Source: Nocardia transvalensis NBRC 15921 (GTDB lineage Bacteria > Actinomycetota > Actinomycetes > Mycobacteriales > Mycobacteriaceae). From it: DNA of 64,000 bases. The translations under genes and the position numbers were made by a program. Positions 8,597-16,063 of this stretch are shown here, in pieces. The notes under the pieces are model-generated. The model worked only from the letters and a program-made list of their open reading frames with translations, did not search any database and had not been told where the DNA came from. Location: the NCBI RefSeq assembly GCF_000308875.1, contig NZ_BAGL01000002.1, positions 186,001-250,000 of the forward strand, written 5' to 3'. Position 1 is the stretch's first letter. Each line of letters starts with the position of its first letter.

Positions 8597-8909
8597 TCCG
8601 CCAGTCGATTGTGATTTAAATCACAATCAGGTTTTGTAACGCATCGGTCCGGTTTGTCGGCCCGGTCCGCCCCGGCTACCCCGACTCGCCGAGCCGAACG
8701 GCGCAGACACGCCATGGCGACCGGCCGTGTCGAACAGGGTGACATGTCGCACACCGAATGGTCGAACTTCATAACCGCCGGAAGACAATTGGCGCCCACG
8801 GGCATGGGATGTAGTAATGGACCGGGGTCGGGGCCCTGGCACCACAGATCTTCCTGCGCGCGTGTCCGCGTGTCCGCGTGCGAATTGGGATGGAGAGGAC
8901 GAAACGGCT
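8597..8909. promoter_or_regulatory. P450 to L,D-transpeptidase intergenic region
   Basis: This 313-base gap begins with a perfect CRP/GlxR-type palindrome (8610-8625). The rest holds no supported gene; the transpeptidase frame is open back to 8817 but the better start is at 8910. The region probably carries the transpeptidase promoter and a long leader. Confidence 0.5.
8610..8625. promoter_or_regulatory. CRP/GlxR-type cAMP regulator site
   Basis: TGTGATTTAAATCACA is perfectly self-complementary and matches TGTGANNTANNTCACA, the GlxR/CRP operator consensus in corynebacteria and mycobacteria; symmetry extends three further bases on each side. It is an AT-rich island in GC-rich DNA. It lies 285 bases upstream of the L,D-transpeptidase start. 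An adenylyl cyclase gene is present at 59720. Confidence 0.6.
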
Positions 8910-9836
8910 GTGCGCACCACCATCTGTCGGAGACCCGGCCGGGACGCGGCGACCCGGACCATGCGGATCGGCGTTCTAACGCTCGCGGCGGCCGCCGCCG
9001 GCGCGATCGCCTTCGCGCCCGCATCGGCCGCGCCGCTGTGGCCGGGCGGCCCGGACGTCGGGGGCCCGGCCGCGGTGCCGCAGCAGCAGCCCGAGCCGGG
9101 CGCCGCTCCGATGAAGAACCCGCCGGCGCTGCCGGCGGCCAATTTCGCGGCCCCCAATATCGGCCCCGGCGACGGCGAGGTCGTCGGCGTGGCCCAGCCG
9201 GTCGTCATCAACTTCAAGGAGCCGGTGGGCGACCACGCGGCCGCCGAGAAGGCCATCCGCATCACCTCGTCCAACCCGGTGCAGGGCCACTTCTACTGGC
9301 TCGGCGACAAGCAGGTGCGCTGGCGGCCCGAGAACTTCTGGACCGCCAACTCCGACATCACCGTCGAGGCCGGCGGCACCAAGGTCGCGTACAAGGTCGG
9401 CGACGAGGTCATCAGCACGGCCGACGACGCGACCCACACGGTCACGATCACCCGCAACGGCGAGGTGATCAAGGAAATGCCGACCTCGATGGGCAAGACC
9501 AAGCACGAGACGCCCAACGGCACCTACTACGTGGGTGAGAAGAACCGGAAGATGATCATGGACTCCTCCACCTACGGGGTCCCGACCACCGATCCGGAGG
9601 GCTACAAGCTCGAGGTCGAGTACGCCACGCGCCTGTCCAACAGCGGCATCTTCGTGCACTCGGCCCCGTGGTCGGTTGCGCAGCAGGGCGTTTCGGACAC
9701 CAGCCACGGCTGCCTGAACGTCAGCCCCGCCGACGCCCAGTGGTTCTTCGAGAACGCGCAGAAGGGCGACCCGGTCATCGTGCAGAACTCCAAGGGCACC
9801 TTCAGCACCAGCGACGGCATGGGCGACTGGAACTGA
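8910..9836 (+). CDS. L,D-transpeptidase (YkuD) with Ig-like domain
   Basis: A 308-residue exported peptidoglycan cross-linking enzyme forming 3-3 bonds between stem peptides. A signal peptide or anchor spans about residues 18-40 (MRIGVLTLAAAAAGAIAFAPASA). A Pro/Ala-rich linker follows, then an immunoglobulin-like domain (about 85-180: VVGVAQPVVINFKEP and onward). The C-terminal YkuD domain carries its catalytic motif: a histidine in FVHSAPW, then SHGCLN with the nucleophile C268. Start at GTG 8910 has GGAGAGG 11 bases upstream; a start at 8817 would put 31 odd residues before the signal. Mycolate-bearing actinobacteria use several such enzymes, often the target of carbapenems. A hairpin begins directly at the stop codon. 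Confidence 0.92.
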   Translation: MRTTICRRPGRDAATRTMRIGVLTLAAAAAGAIAFAPASAAPLWPGGPDVGGPAAVPQQQPEPGAAPMKNPPALPAANFAAPNIGPGDGEVVGVAQPVVINFKEPVGDHAAAEKAIRITSSNPVQGHFYWLGDKQVRWRPENFWTANSDITVEAGGTKVAYKVGDEVISTADDATHTVTITRNGEVIKEMPTSMGKTKHETPNGTYYVGEKNRKMIMDSSTYGVPTTDPEGYKLEVEYATRLSNSGIFVHSAPWSVAQQGVSDTSHGCLNVSPADAQWFFENAQKGDPVIVQNSKGTFSTSDGMGDWN

Positions 9837-9859
9837 TCCCGGCCAAAAGCATGCCGGGA
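9837..9859 (+). repeat. Fixed-loop hairpin element, copy 1
   Basis: TCCCGGC, the loop CAAAAGCAT, then GCCGGGA. It begins on the base after the transpeptidase stop codon and is in sense orientation for that gene. The same loop recurs in four other hairpins in the window. Confidence 0.75.
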
Positions 9860-9912
9860 AAGTAGAAGTCGGCAAGCCGGGAACGTAGGCGTGGACATGC
9901 CGGGAACGTAGA
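9850..9912 (+). repeat. Tandem GCCGGGAANGTAG repeat
   Basis: Three copies of GCCGGGAA(A/C)GTAG follow one another at a 24-base period, the first overlapping the right arm of hairpin copy 1. They look like an expansion of that arm. Confidence 0.6.
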
Positions 9913-9914
9913 TT

Positions 9915-9954
9915 CGACGAAGGGCCTCGGACGATTGTCCGGGGCCCTTCGTCG
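9915..9954. terminator. Hairpin terminator between ldt and zmp1
   Basis: An 18-bp stem (CGACGAAGGGCC then TCGGAC, one G-T pair) closes a short loop. It sits midway between two convergent genes. No T-run follows, as is usual for high-GC actinobacteria. Confidence 0.75.
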
Positions 9955-9970
9955 TGCGTCGCCTCACCCA

Positions 9971-9999
9971 TGTTTCCGGCACGCTTTTGGCCGGAAACA
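9971..9999 (-). repeat. Fixed-loop hairpin element, copy 2
   Basis: TGTTTCCGGC, loop ACGCTTTTG, GCCGGAAACA on the plus strand; on the minus strand the loop reads CAAAAGCGT. It lies seven bases beyond the stop of the M13 peptidase and is in sense orientation for that gene. The stem differs from copy 1 but pairs perfectly. Confidence 0.75.
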
Positions 10000-10006
10000 C
10001 CAGCGC

Positions 10007-11989
10007 TTACCAGATACGTACGCGCTCAGCGGGATCCAAATACAGGGCGTCGCCCTCGGTGACCTCGAAGGCCTCGTGGAAGCCGTCGAGGTTGCGGACC
10101 ACGCCGTTGCAGCGGAATTCCGGCGGGGAGTGAGGGTCGATGGCGAGGCGGCGGATCGCCTCCTCCTTGCGAGACTTGGTGCGCCACACCTGGGCCCAAC
10201 CGAAGAAGACCCGCTGCAGGCCGGTGAGGCCGTCGACGACCGGCGGTTCGGCGCCGTCGAGGGCGATCTTGTAGGCCTGCAACGCGATCGACAGGCCGCC
10301 GAGGTCGCCGATATTCTCGCCGATGGTGAATTCGCCGTTCACCGTATGGTTGTCGGGCAGATCGCTGGGGGAGAACAGGTTGTACTGCTCGATCAGCGCC
10401 TTGGTCCGCTTGCCGAACTCTGCGCGGTCGGCATCGGTCCACCAGTCGACCATATTGCCGTCGCCGTCGTACTTACTGCCCTGATCGTCGAAGCCGTGCC
10501 CGATCTCGTGGCCGATCACCGCGCCGATACCGCCGTAGTTGGCGGCGTCGTCGGCGTTCATGTCGAAGAACGGGGGTTGCAGGATCGCGGCGGGGAAGAC
10601 GATCTCGTTCATGCCCGGGTTGTAATAGGCGTTGACCGTCTGCGGCGTCATGAACCATTCGTCGCGGTCGACGGGGCCGCCGAGCTTGTTCAGGTCGCGG
10701 TCGTGGTCGGCGGCGTAGCCGCGGCGGTAGTTGCCGACCAGATCGGCCGGATCGATGGTGACGGCCGAGTAGTCGCGCCAGCGGTCCGGGTAGCCGATCT
10801 TCGGGGTGAACTTCTCCAGTTTCGCGAGCGCGGCCTGCCGGGTCTCAGGACCCATCCAGTCCAGCCCGGTGATGTTGCGGCGGTACGCCTCGGTCAGGTT
10901 GGCGACCAGCTGCTGCATGCGCTGCTTGGCCTCGGGCGGAAAGTGCTTCGCCACGTACAGCTTTCCGACCGCCTCGCCGAGCAGGTCCTGCACCAGCGAG
11001 ACGCCGCGCTTCCAGCGCTCCCGGTTCTCCTGCGCGCCGGTGAGGGTGCGGCCGTAGAAGTCGAAGTTCTCCTCGACCAGCGCGCCGGTCAGATACGCCG
11101 CCCGCGCGCGCAGCACCCGCCAGGTGGCCCACGCCCGCCAGTCCTCGAGCGATTCCGAGGCCCACAGCCCGGCGAAGGTGCGCACGTAATCCGGTTGGCG
11201 CACCACGAGTTCGGCGAACAGCTCCGGACCGGAGCGGTCGACGCCCTCGGCGGTCGCCGACGTCCATGCGGCCCAGTCGAATTCCGGGTTCTCGGCGGCG
11301 AGCGCGTCGAAAGTGGTGAGGTTGTAACTCAATTCGGCGTCGCGGCGGCGCACCACGTCCCAGTGGCCGGCCGCAAGCTTGCGCTCGAGATCGAAGACGC
11401 GCTGCGGGTCGGCGTCGATACCGGCGAGGGTGAACATACGGCCGATGTGGTCGACGTACTTGCCGCGGATCTCGGCGTACTCCTCGCCGCGGTAGTAGGA
11501 CTCGTCGGGCAGGCCGATACCGGACTGGGTGGCGTGCACCAGATAGCGCTGGGAGTTCTTGTCGTCGGTGTCGACGTAGAACATCAGCGCCCCGCCGACG
11601 CCGACGCGCTGCAACCGGCCCAGCAGGGCGGCGAATTCGGAGCGGTCGGTCACGGCGCGGATCGCGGCCAGTTCATCGGCGATCGGGGTCAGCCCGGCGG
11701 CCTCCACGGCCGCCTCGTCCATGAAGCTGGTGTAGAGGTCGCCGATCTTGCGCTCGTCGCTGCCCGCGGCAGCGTCCGACGCGGCGGCGTCCTGGATGAT
11801 CGTCTGGACATCCAGTTCCGCCTGGTCGTACAGCGTGCGGAAGGCGCCGTCGACCGCGCGATCGGCCGGAATCTCGTAGCTCTCCAGCCACTTGCCGTTG
11901 ACGTGCGCGAACAGGTCGTCCTGCACCCGCACAGCGTCGTCGCGATAGGTCAGATCGATACCGGAGGGGGTCGTCACGTCGGCAGTCAC
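10007..11989 (-). CDS. zmp1: M13-family zinc metallopeptidase (Zmp1/neprilysin-like)
   Basis: A 660-residue M13 endopeptidase, the same length as M. tuberculosis Zmp1 (Rv0198c). The zinc motif HEIGH (in VIGHEIGHGFDDQG) lies near residue 493. The third ligand is in the following GENIGDLGG, and the substrate-binding NAYYNP motif is upstream (VNAYYNPGMNEIVFP). The C-terminus ERVRIW closes as in the family. GTG at 11989 is chosen since GGAG lies four bases upstream; the frame is open further but the extra residues do not look like M13. No signal peptide is seen, as in Zmp1, which is nevertheless found outside the cell. In tuberculosis the enzyme has been linked to blocking inflammasome activation; the role here is unknown. 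Confidence 0.93.
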   Translation of the reverse strand: MTADVTTPSGIDLTYRDDAVRVQDDLFAHVNGKWLESYEIPADRAVDGAFRTLYDQAELDVQTIIQDAAASDAAAGSDERKIGDLYTSFMDEAAVEAAGLTPIADELAAIRAVTDRSEFAALLGRLQRVGVGGALMFYVDTDDKNSQRYLVHATQSGIGLPDESYYRGEEYAEIRGKYVDHIGRMFTLAGIDADPQRVFDLERKLAAGHWDVVRRRDAELSYNLTTFDALAAENPEFDWAAWTSATAEGVDRSGPELFAELVVRQPDYVRTFAGLWASESLEDWRAWATWRVLRARAAYLTGALVEENFDFYGRTLTGAQENRERWKRGVSLVQDLLGEAVGKLYVAKHFPPEAKQRMQQLVANLTEAYRRNITGLDWMGPETRQAALAKLEKFTPKIGYPDRWRDYSAVTIDPADLVGNYRRGYAADHDRDLNKLGGPVDRDEWFMTPQTVNAYYNPGMNEIVFPAAILQPPFFDMNADDAANYGGIGAVIGHEIGHGFDDQGSKYDGDGNMVDWWTDADRAEFGKRTKALIEQYNLFSPSDLPDNHTVNGEFTIGENIGDLGGLSIALQAYKIALDGAEPPVVDGLTGLQRVFFGWAQVWRTKSRKEEAIRRLAIDPHSPPEFRCNGVVRNLDGFHEAFEVTEGDALYLDPAERVRIW

Positions 11990-12030
11990 GATCTCCAGTA
12001 TGCAGATGCGGGGCGGGAGCGCGCCGGGAC

Positions 12031-12402
12031 CTACACGAGCACCCGGTCGAACTCGCCGTCGCGCGCTCCCGCCACGAACGCGTCCCACTCGCCGGTCGTG
12101 AAGGTGAGCGCGATGTCGCCGTGGCGGACGACGGCGCCGCCGGAGCGGGTGGGCTCGGCGGATACCGCGCCTGCCGGGCCGGATCCGAGTACAGCGCCGA
12201 GGAAACGCATCCATTCCCCGGCGGTGAGGACGATGACGGGCGCGTCCTCGGGGCGGTGCGCCGGATCGCGACGGAATTTGCTGTCGCGGACGAGCACCGC
12301 GTCGCCGTCGAATCGCACCTCGACACACTGGTTGCCGTTGTTGGTGCGGGTCGACGTGAACCAACCGGTGGCCTGTGGCCGATACCTGGCGGTCGTTGAC
12401 AT
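12031..12402 (-). CDS. DUF397 domain protein, partner of the adjacent DUF5753 regulator
   Basis: A 123-residue soluble protein with one full DUF397 unit (GWFTSTRTNNGNQCVEV, then AVLVRDSKF and the closing GEWMRFL, about residues 12-70). A second, partial unit follows (ALTFTTGEWDAFVAGARDGEFD). DUF397 proteins almost always follow an XRE-DUF5753 regulator in actinomycetes, and the known examples act in the developmental control of Streptomyces (WhiJ-type pairs). ATG 12402 is 10 bases after the regulator's stop, so the two form an operon. The doubled unit is less common than the usual single 60-residue form. Its molecular action is not established. Confidence 0.85.
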   Translation of the reverse strand: MSTTARYRPQATGWFTSTRTNNGNQCVEVRFDGDAVLVRDSKFRRDPAHRPEDAPVIVLTAGEWMRFLGAVLGSGPAGAVSAEPTRSGGAVVRHGDIALTFTTGEWDAFVAGARDGEFDRVLV

Positions 12403-12412
12403 GCGGAGGATT

Positions 12413-13264
12413 CTACACGCGCGCATGCTTTCTGATCAGCGTCAATGATTCACTGCGACTGAGGGATTGGTCGAGGGCGCGCACATAGGCGAACGCCAGA
12501 TCACGCACCTGTTCCGGATTGTCGACCACCCCGCCGAATACCGCGCTCTCGGCCCACGCGAACGTCGGCAGGGTATCGCCGGCGAAGTCGAGCAGGTGGA
12601 AGCTCGACCCGCCGAGAATCGCGCCGGCCGGGGCACTGAACGGGATGACCCGCACGTCTACCGTATCGAGATCCTCGACCAGACCGGCCAGGTATTCCAG
12701 CTGCCCGCGCAGCACCTTCGGCCCGCCGATCTGCTGTAGCAGCGTCGCCTCGCTCATCACCGCGGTGAGTTCCGCCCGCTCCGGACCCCGCAGCCGCCGC
12801 TGCCGGCGCATCCGCACGGCCACCAGCTGTTCCACCTGGACCGGGCGGATCATGACGTCCGCGCTGATCAGCGCGCGGGCGTACGCCTCGGTCTGGAGCA
12901 GGCCGGGCACCACCAGGCTGTCGTAGCTGCGGATGTAATCCGCGCCGTACTCCATGCCGTAGTAGCGCTGCAGGTCCGGATTGATCAGCGCCGACGAGGT
13001 GGCCCACCAGCCGCGGTCTTTACTGGCCGACAGCAATGCCAGAAGTTCGCCGCGCTCCGCCTCGCCCACCTCCAGCAGGTCGAGCACCGGGCCGATCGTA
13101 TTCAGCGTCAGGACCCGGCGGCCCTTCTCGACGTGGGACCAGTTGGCCGGGGTGAAGCCGACCCGTTTGGCGAAGGTGGCGGAATCGAACCCACGCTGTT
13201 CGCGCAGTTCACGCAGGCGCAGCACCAGTTCCCAGCGGGCGACCGTAGGCGACAGCGGAGCCAT
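12413..13264 (-). CDS. XRE-family helix-turn-helix regulator with DUF5753
   Basis: A 283-residue DNA-binding protein. Residues 12-70 form an XRE/Cro helix-turn-helix (LRELREQRGFDSATFAKRVG, then WSHVEKGRRVL). Residues 90-275 match the DUF5753 ligand-sensing-like region, with the characteristic YIRSYDSLVVPGLLQTEAYARAL and VRMRRQRRL segments. Such regulators pair with DUF397 proteins, here the next gene in the operon. The gene is divergent from an unrecognised 194-residue protein, with an AT-rich 127-base gap between them that likely holds both promoters and an operator. Actinomycetes usually carry many paralogues, each probably controlling its own neighbours. Confidence 0.9.
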   Translation of the reverse strand: MAPLSPTVARWELVLRLRELREQRGFDSATFAKRVGFTPANWSHVEKGRRVLTLNTIGPVLDLLEVGEAERGELLALLSASKDRGWWATSSALINPDLQRYYGMEYGADYIRSYDSLVVPGLLQTEAYARALISADVMIRPVQVEQLVAVRMRRQRRLRGPERAELTAVMSEATLLQQIGGPKVLRGQLEYLAGLVEDLDTVDVRVIPFSAPAGAILGGSSFHLLDFAGDTLPTFAWAESAVFGGVVDNPEQVRDLAFAYVRALDQSLSRSESLTLIRKHARV

Positions 13265-13391
13265 GGAAGGTGATGGTACGCCCGGATATTCCCCGGTGTG
13301 TGACTATTGTCATTTTAATTATTCAGTTATACGGTCTAGGCATAGCTGGACTGGACTCGACCCGGACGCTCGACACGAGACGAGGTTCGCC

Positions 13392-13976
13392 ATGAGTACG
13401 CTCGACCCCTCCGGACCAGGTTCCACCGGAGCGACGGGGCCGGAGTCGGCAGCGCGCATCAGCCCGGAGGCCCCCGCGGGACCGCCGGGCGGCCAGCTGC
13501 GGCACGGCGGCCCGGCGGCGTACACCGCGACCCAGGAGTCCTTCGCCCGCTGCCGCCGATACCGCATGGAGAACGGGCTGTACGGCGTGGTGGAGCCGAC
13601 GCTCGGGCGAATCATGCTGGAGGTGGGCGCGGTCGGCGCGATCACCGTGCCCGCGGCGCTGGGCGGCCGGATGCGGGCCCGGCTGGCGGCGGGTCCGCCG
13701 CGCGGTCCGATCATCGGCCATCCGCGCTCCTCGCGCTGGACCTTCCTCACCGATCCGGCCGCCGGGCCGGGCGACCAGGCGGTGACGGCGGAACTGCTCC
13801 GGCTGGGCGCCTCGCTCCCGCTGCCCGGCACCCACATCGTGCTGCCGTCGCCGACCGACGAACGCACCGGGTACCGGGTGTGGATCGACCCGCCGGACGG
13901 GGACTTCCGGCCGGGACTCGCGGAGGTCGTCGCCGCCGTCCGCGAGTGCCGGATCAACGGGTCGGCTGCGGACTGA
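13392..13976 (+). CDS. Hypothetical protein divergent from the DUF5753 regulator
   Basis: A 194-residue soluble protein that I do not recognise with certainty. Residues 1-45 are a low-complexity Ser/Pro/Gly tail. The core runs from FARCRRYRMENGLYGVV through ITVPAALGGRMRARL and GPIIGHPRSSRWTFLTDP to HIVLPSPTDERTGYRVWIDPP. The wording of the core recalls small proteins annotated near bifunctional primase/polymerase N-terminal regions, but no catalytic residues can be placed. ATG 13392 is preceded by GACGAGG. It is divergent from the XRE-DUF5753 gene and is a natural target of it. Its 3' end overlaps the convergent DUF4190 gene by 23 bases. Confidence 0.65.
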   Translation: MSTLDPSGPGSTGATGPESAARISPEAPAGPPGGQLRHGGPAAYTATQESFARCRRYRMENGLYGVVEPTLGRIMLEVGAVGAITVPAALGGRMRARLAAGPPRGPIIGHPRSSRWTFLTDPAAGPGDQAVTAELLRLGASLPLPGTHIVLPSPTDERTGYRVWIDPPDGDFRPGLAEVVAAVRECRINGSAAD

Positions 13977-14478
13977 GCGTGACGCTCAGCTTGTTCTCCA
14001 GGGTGTCGCGGAAGTCGTGCTCGCACTGCTGGACCTTGGACTGATCGTTGCCGGCGTCCCGGACGCAGTCCACGTAGTCGCGTCCACCGTTGTTGACGAA
14101 GAAGCTGTAGCCGATGATCGCCTCGGCGGCCGCGCCGGCCAGGGCCAGCACACCCAGCACGATGCCCGCGATCGCCATGCCGAAGCCGCCCGCAGTGCCC
14201 CGACGGGCCTTGACCGCGGCGATGATTCCGAACAGCAGCGCGAACGGCCCGAGCACGATCGCGCCGAAGAAGATCAGCAGTCCCAGCACCGCGAGAATGC
14301 CCAGTACCAGCGAGGTGATCGCCAGGCCCTTGCGCTGCGGTGATTCCTGCCAATACTGCTGCCCCGGCGAATTACCGGGAGGCGGGGGATAGTTACCCGG
14401 CGGCGGGGGATACTGATCCGGCGGGGGCGGGTACTGACCGGGCGGGGGATACTGCCCGGGCGGCGGGTACTCCGGCAT
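13954..14478 (-). CDS. DUF4190 membrane protein with proline-rich N-terminus
   Basis: A 174-residue membrane protein. Residues 1-38 repeat the unit PPPGQY/PPPPGNY. Residues 50-120 hold the DUF4190 core of two to three membrane segments (LAITSLVLGILAVLGLLIFFGAIVLGPFALLFGII, cut here for length in its tail). A conserved KARRGTAGGFGMAIAGIVLG segment follows, and a short outside tail has two cysteines. Start ATG 14478 has GAGAGGA upstream at good spacing. DUF4190 proteins are common, unassigned membrane proteins of actinobacteria. The pirin gene lies 53 bases upstream on the same strand. Confidence 0.82.
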   Translation of the reverse strand: MPEYPPPGQYPPPGQYPPPPDQYPPPPGNYPPPPGNSPGQQYWQESPQRKGLAITSLVLGILAVLGLLIFFGAIVLGPFALLFGIIAAVKARRGTAGGFGMAIAGIVLGVLALAGAAAEAIIGYSFFVNNGGRDYVDCVRDAGNDQSKVQQCEHDFRDTLENKLSVTLSPQPTR

Positions 14479-14531
14479 TGCTGTCCTCTCGTTCGCCCGG
14501 CCGTGGAGCCGGATTCGGGCGCTGTGAAATG

Positions 14532-15323
14532 TTATTGCGCCCCGAGCCGGGCGTGCATCTCCCACACCAGAACTTCCGACGGCGAATTCGCGACGATGCG
14601 CTGCCCGCCGCTGCGGGCCAGCCGTACCGCGTCGCCCTCGTAGAGAGTGCCGACGCCCTCCATCTCGATCTCGCCGTGCGCCACGAAAAGATGTAGATAC
14701 GGCGCTTCCGGAATAGTCACCCGCGCCTCTTCTGGGGCACCCGCCAAGCGCGCGACATGCAGTGCGGAATGGCTGCTGTTGATGGCGATCGCGGTGCGGT
14801 CGCGATACTGCGGAAGGCCCGAGGCCACCGTCACCAGACCGCCGCCCGCCAGCTCGTCGTCGATCTCCAGCTGCTGGTAACCGGGGGTCAGGCCGGATTC
14901 GTCGGGGACCACCCACATCTGCACGAAATGGACCGGATCGACATGTTCGCCGGTGCCGCCCTGCTCCGGCGCCAGCCGCCAGGAATCGTTCTTTTCCGAG
15001 TGCAGAATTCCGGTGCCCGCGCTCATGCGCTGGGCCAGTCCCGGATAGATCACGCCGCTGTGCCCGAGGGAATCCTGATGGACCAGGGAACCACTGAGCA
15101 CCCAGGTCACGATCTCCATATCCCGATGGGGGTGGGTATCGAATCCCTGCCCGGGGGAAACAATGTCCTCGTTATTTACCAGCAAAAGTCCGTGGTGCGT
15201 GTTTTCCGGATCGTAGTGTTCACCGAAGGAGAAAGAATGCTTCGAATCCAGCCATGCCACACGGGTTTTCATCCGGTCGCCGCCGCGGTGGACGTCGATG
15301 TGTGGTGTCGTGAGTGTGGACAC
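14532..15323 (-). CDS. Pirin family protein
   Basis: A 263-residue cupin-fold pirin. The N-terminal cupin carries the metal-binding pattern: HPHRDMEIVTWVLSG (two histidines), then HSEKN and a glutamate nearby. Metal-binding pirins act as quercetin dioxygenases or as redox-sensitive partners of other enzymes; the role in this bacterium is unknown. GTG 15323 is chosen because GAGAGGAGG stands seven bases upstream; the open frame goes eleven codons further. A perfect palindrome CCCGACCGGTCGGG lies at 15466-15479 in the divergent upstream region shared with the Nudix gene. Confidence 0.9.
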   Translation of the reverse strand: MSTLTTPHIDVHRGGDRMKTRVAWLDSKHSFSFGEHYDPENTHHGLLLVNNEDIVSPGQGFDTHPHRDMEIVTWVLSGSLVHQDSLGHSGVIYPGLAQRMSAGTGILHSEKNDSWRLAPEQGGTGEHVDPVHFVQMWVVPDESGLTPGYQQLEIDDELAGGGLVTVASGLPQYRDRTAIAINSSHSALHVARLAGAPEEARVTIPEAPYLHLFVAHGEIEMEGVGTLYEGDAVRLARSGGQRIVANSPSEVLVWEMHARLGAQ

Positions 15324-15465
15324 CGTGGTCCTCCTCTCCGGCCGAGCACCGTTCACCTTTCAGGGTAGGAGCACATCACGAACCAGACCCTGAATTCCCA
15401 GTAAATTCTAGCGCGCGGCCTCATCGGCTCCGGCGCGGCGACCGCCACCGTACCCACGGTAAGCT

Positions 15466-15479
15466 CCCGACCGGTCGGG
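15466..15479. promoter_or_regulatory. Palindrome in pirin/Nudix divergent region
   Basis: CCCGACCGGTCGGG, a perfect 14-base palindrome in a 263-base divergent gap. It could be an operator; no family is recognised. Confidence 0.3.
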
Positions 15480-15586
15480 CGCCGTTCGGCAAATACCCGG
15501 CGCGGCTGCGGCCGCACCGGCCGTCCGGCACCAGCCGCCCGCCCGTATCATGGTGTGCCGCAACCGGAACCGGAGGTGAATCGCGC

Positions 15587-16063
15587 ATGCGACCCGAGGT
15601 GTTCGCGGACGTCGAGCGCAAACTCCGGCGGCAGGCACACGCGGCGGGCATCGATCACTTCGTCGTGGGGGTGGCGGTGTTCCGGGACCGAAAATTGCTG
15701 GTAGTACGGCGTGTCGCGGATGATTGGCACGGCGGTATGTACGAACTGCCGGGCGGTGGCGTGGAATCCGGCGAATCCTTCGCCGACTGTGTGGCGCGCG
15801 AGTTGTACGAGGAGACCGGATTGCGCATGCGCCGGATCGTCGAGGTAGCCGGCGAATTCGACTACGCCACGCGGACCAAGGCCCGGGTGCGTAAATACAA
15901 CTTCGTCGTGGAGGCGGAACCGGGCGAGGTCGCGCTGGCGCCGGGCGAGCACGACGAGTTCCGCTGGATCGATGCCCGGTCGCTCGCCGGACTGCCGATG
16001 GCCCCGGATATGCGGGAAGCGGTGCGCGCCCTGGTGACCGCGACCAGCGGACGCCCGGGATGA
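15587..16063 (+). CDS. Nudix hydrolase
   Basis: A 158-residue Nudix enzyme that would hydrolyse a nucleoside diphosphate linked to another group. The Nudix box is complete (G, five residues, E, seven residues, REL-Y-EETGL) around residues 48-70. ATG 15587 has CGGAGGTGA upstream at good spacing. The stop overlaps the start of the next gene as ATGA, so an MFS transporter is translationally coupled to it. Nudix-transporter pairs suggest clean-up of a nucleotide or activated metabolite, but the substrate is not readable. Confidence 0.88.
   Translation: MRPEVFADVERKLRRQAHAAGIDHFVVGVAVFRDRKLLVVRRVADDWHGGMYELPGGGVESGESFADCVARELYEETGLRMRRIVEVAGEFDYATRTKARVRKYNFVVEAEPGEVALAPGEHDEFRWIDARSLAGLPMAPDMREAVRALVTATSGRPG

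Noticed and set aside
9935..12448. 837-codon plus-strand open frame opposite the M13 peptidase
   Set aside because: It is the mirror of a clear M13 gene in GC-rich DNA. Its product has no family features and is rich in residues typical of antisense frames.
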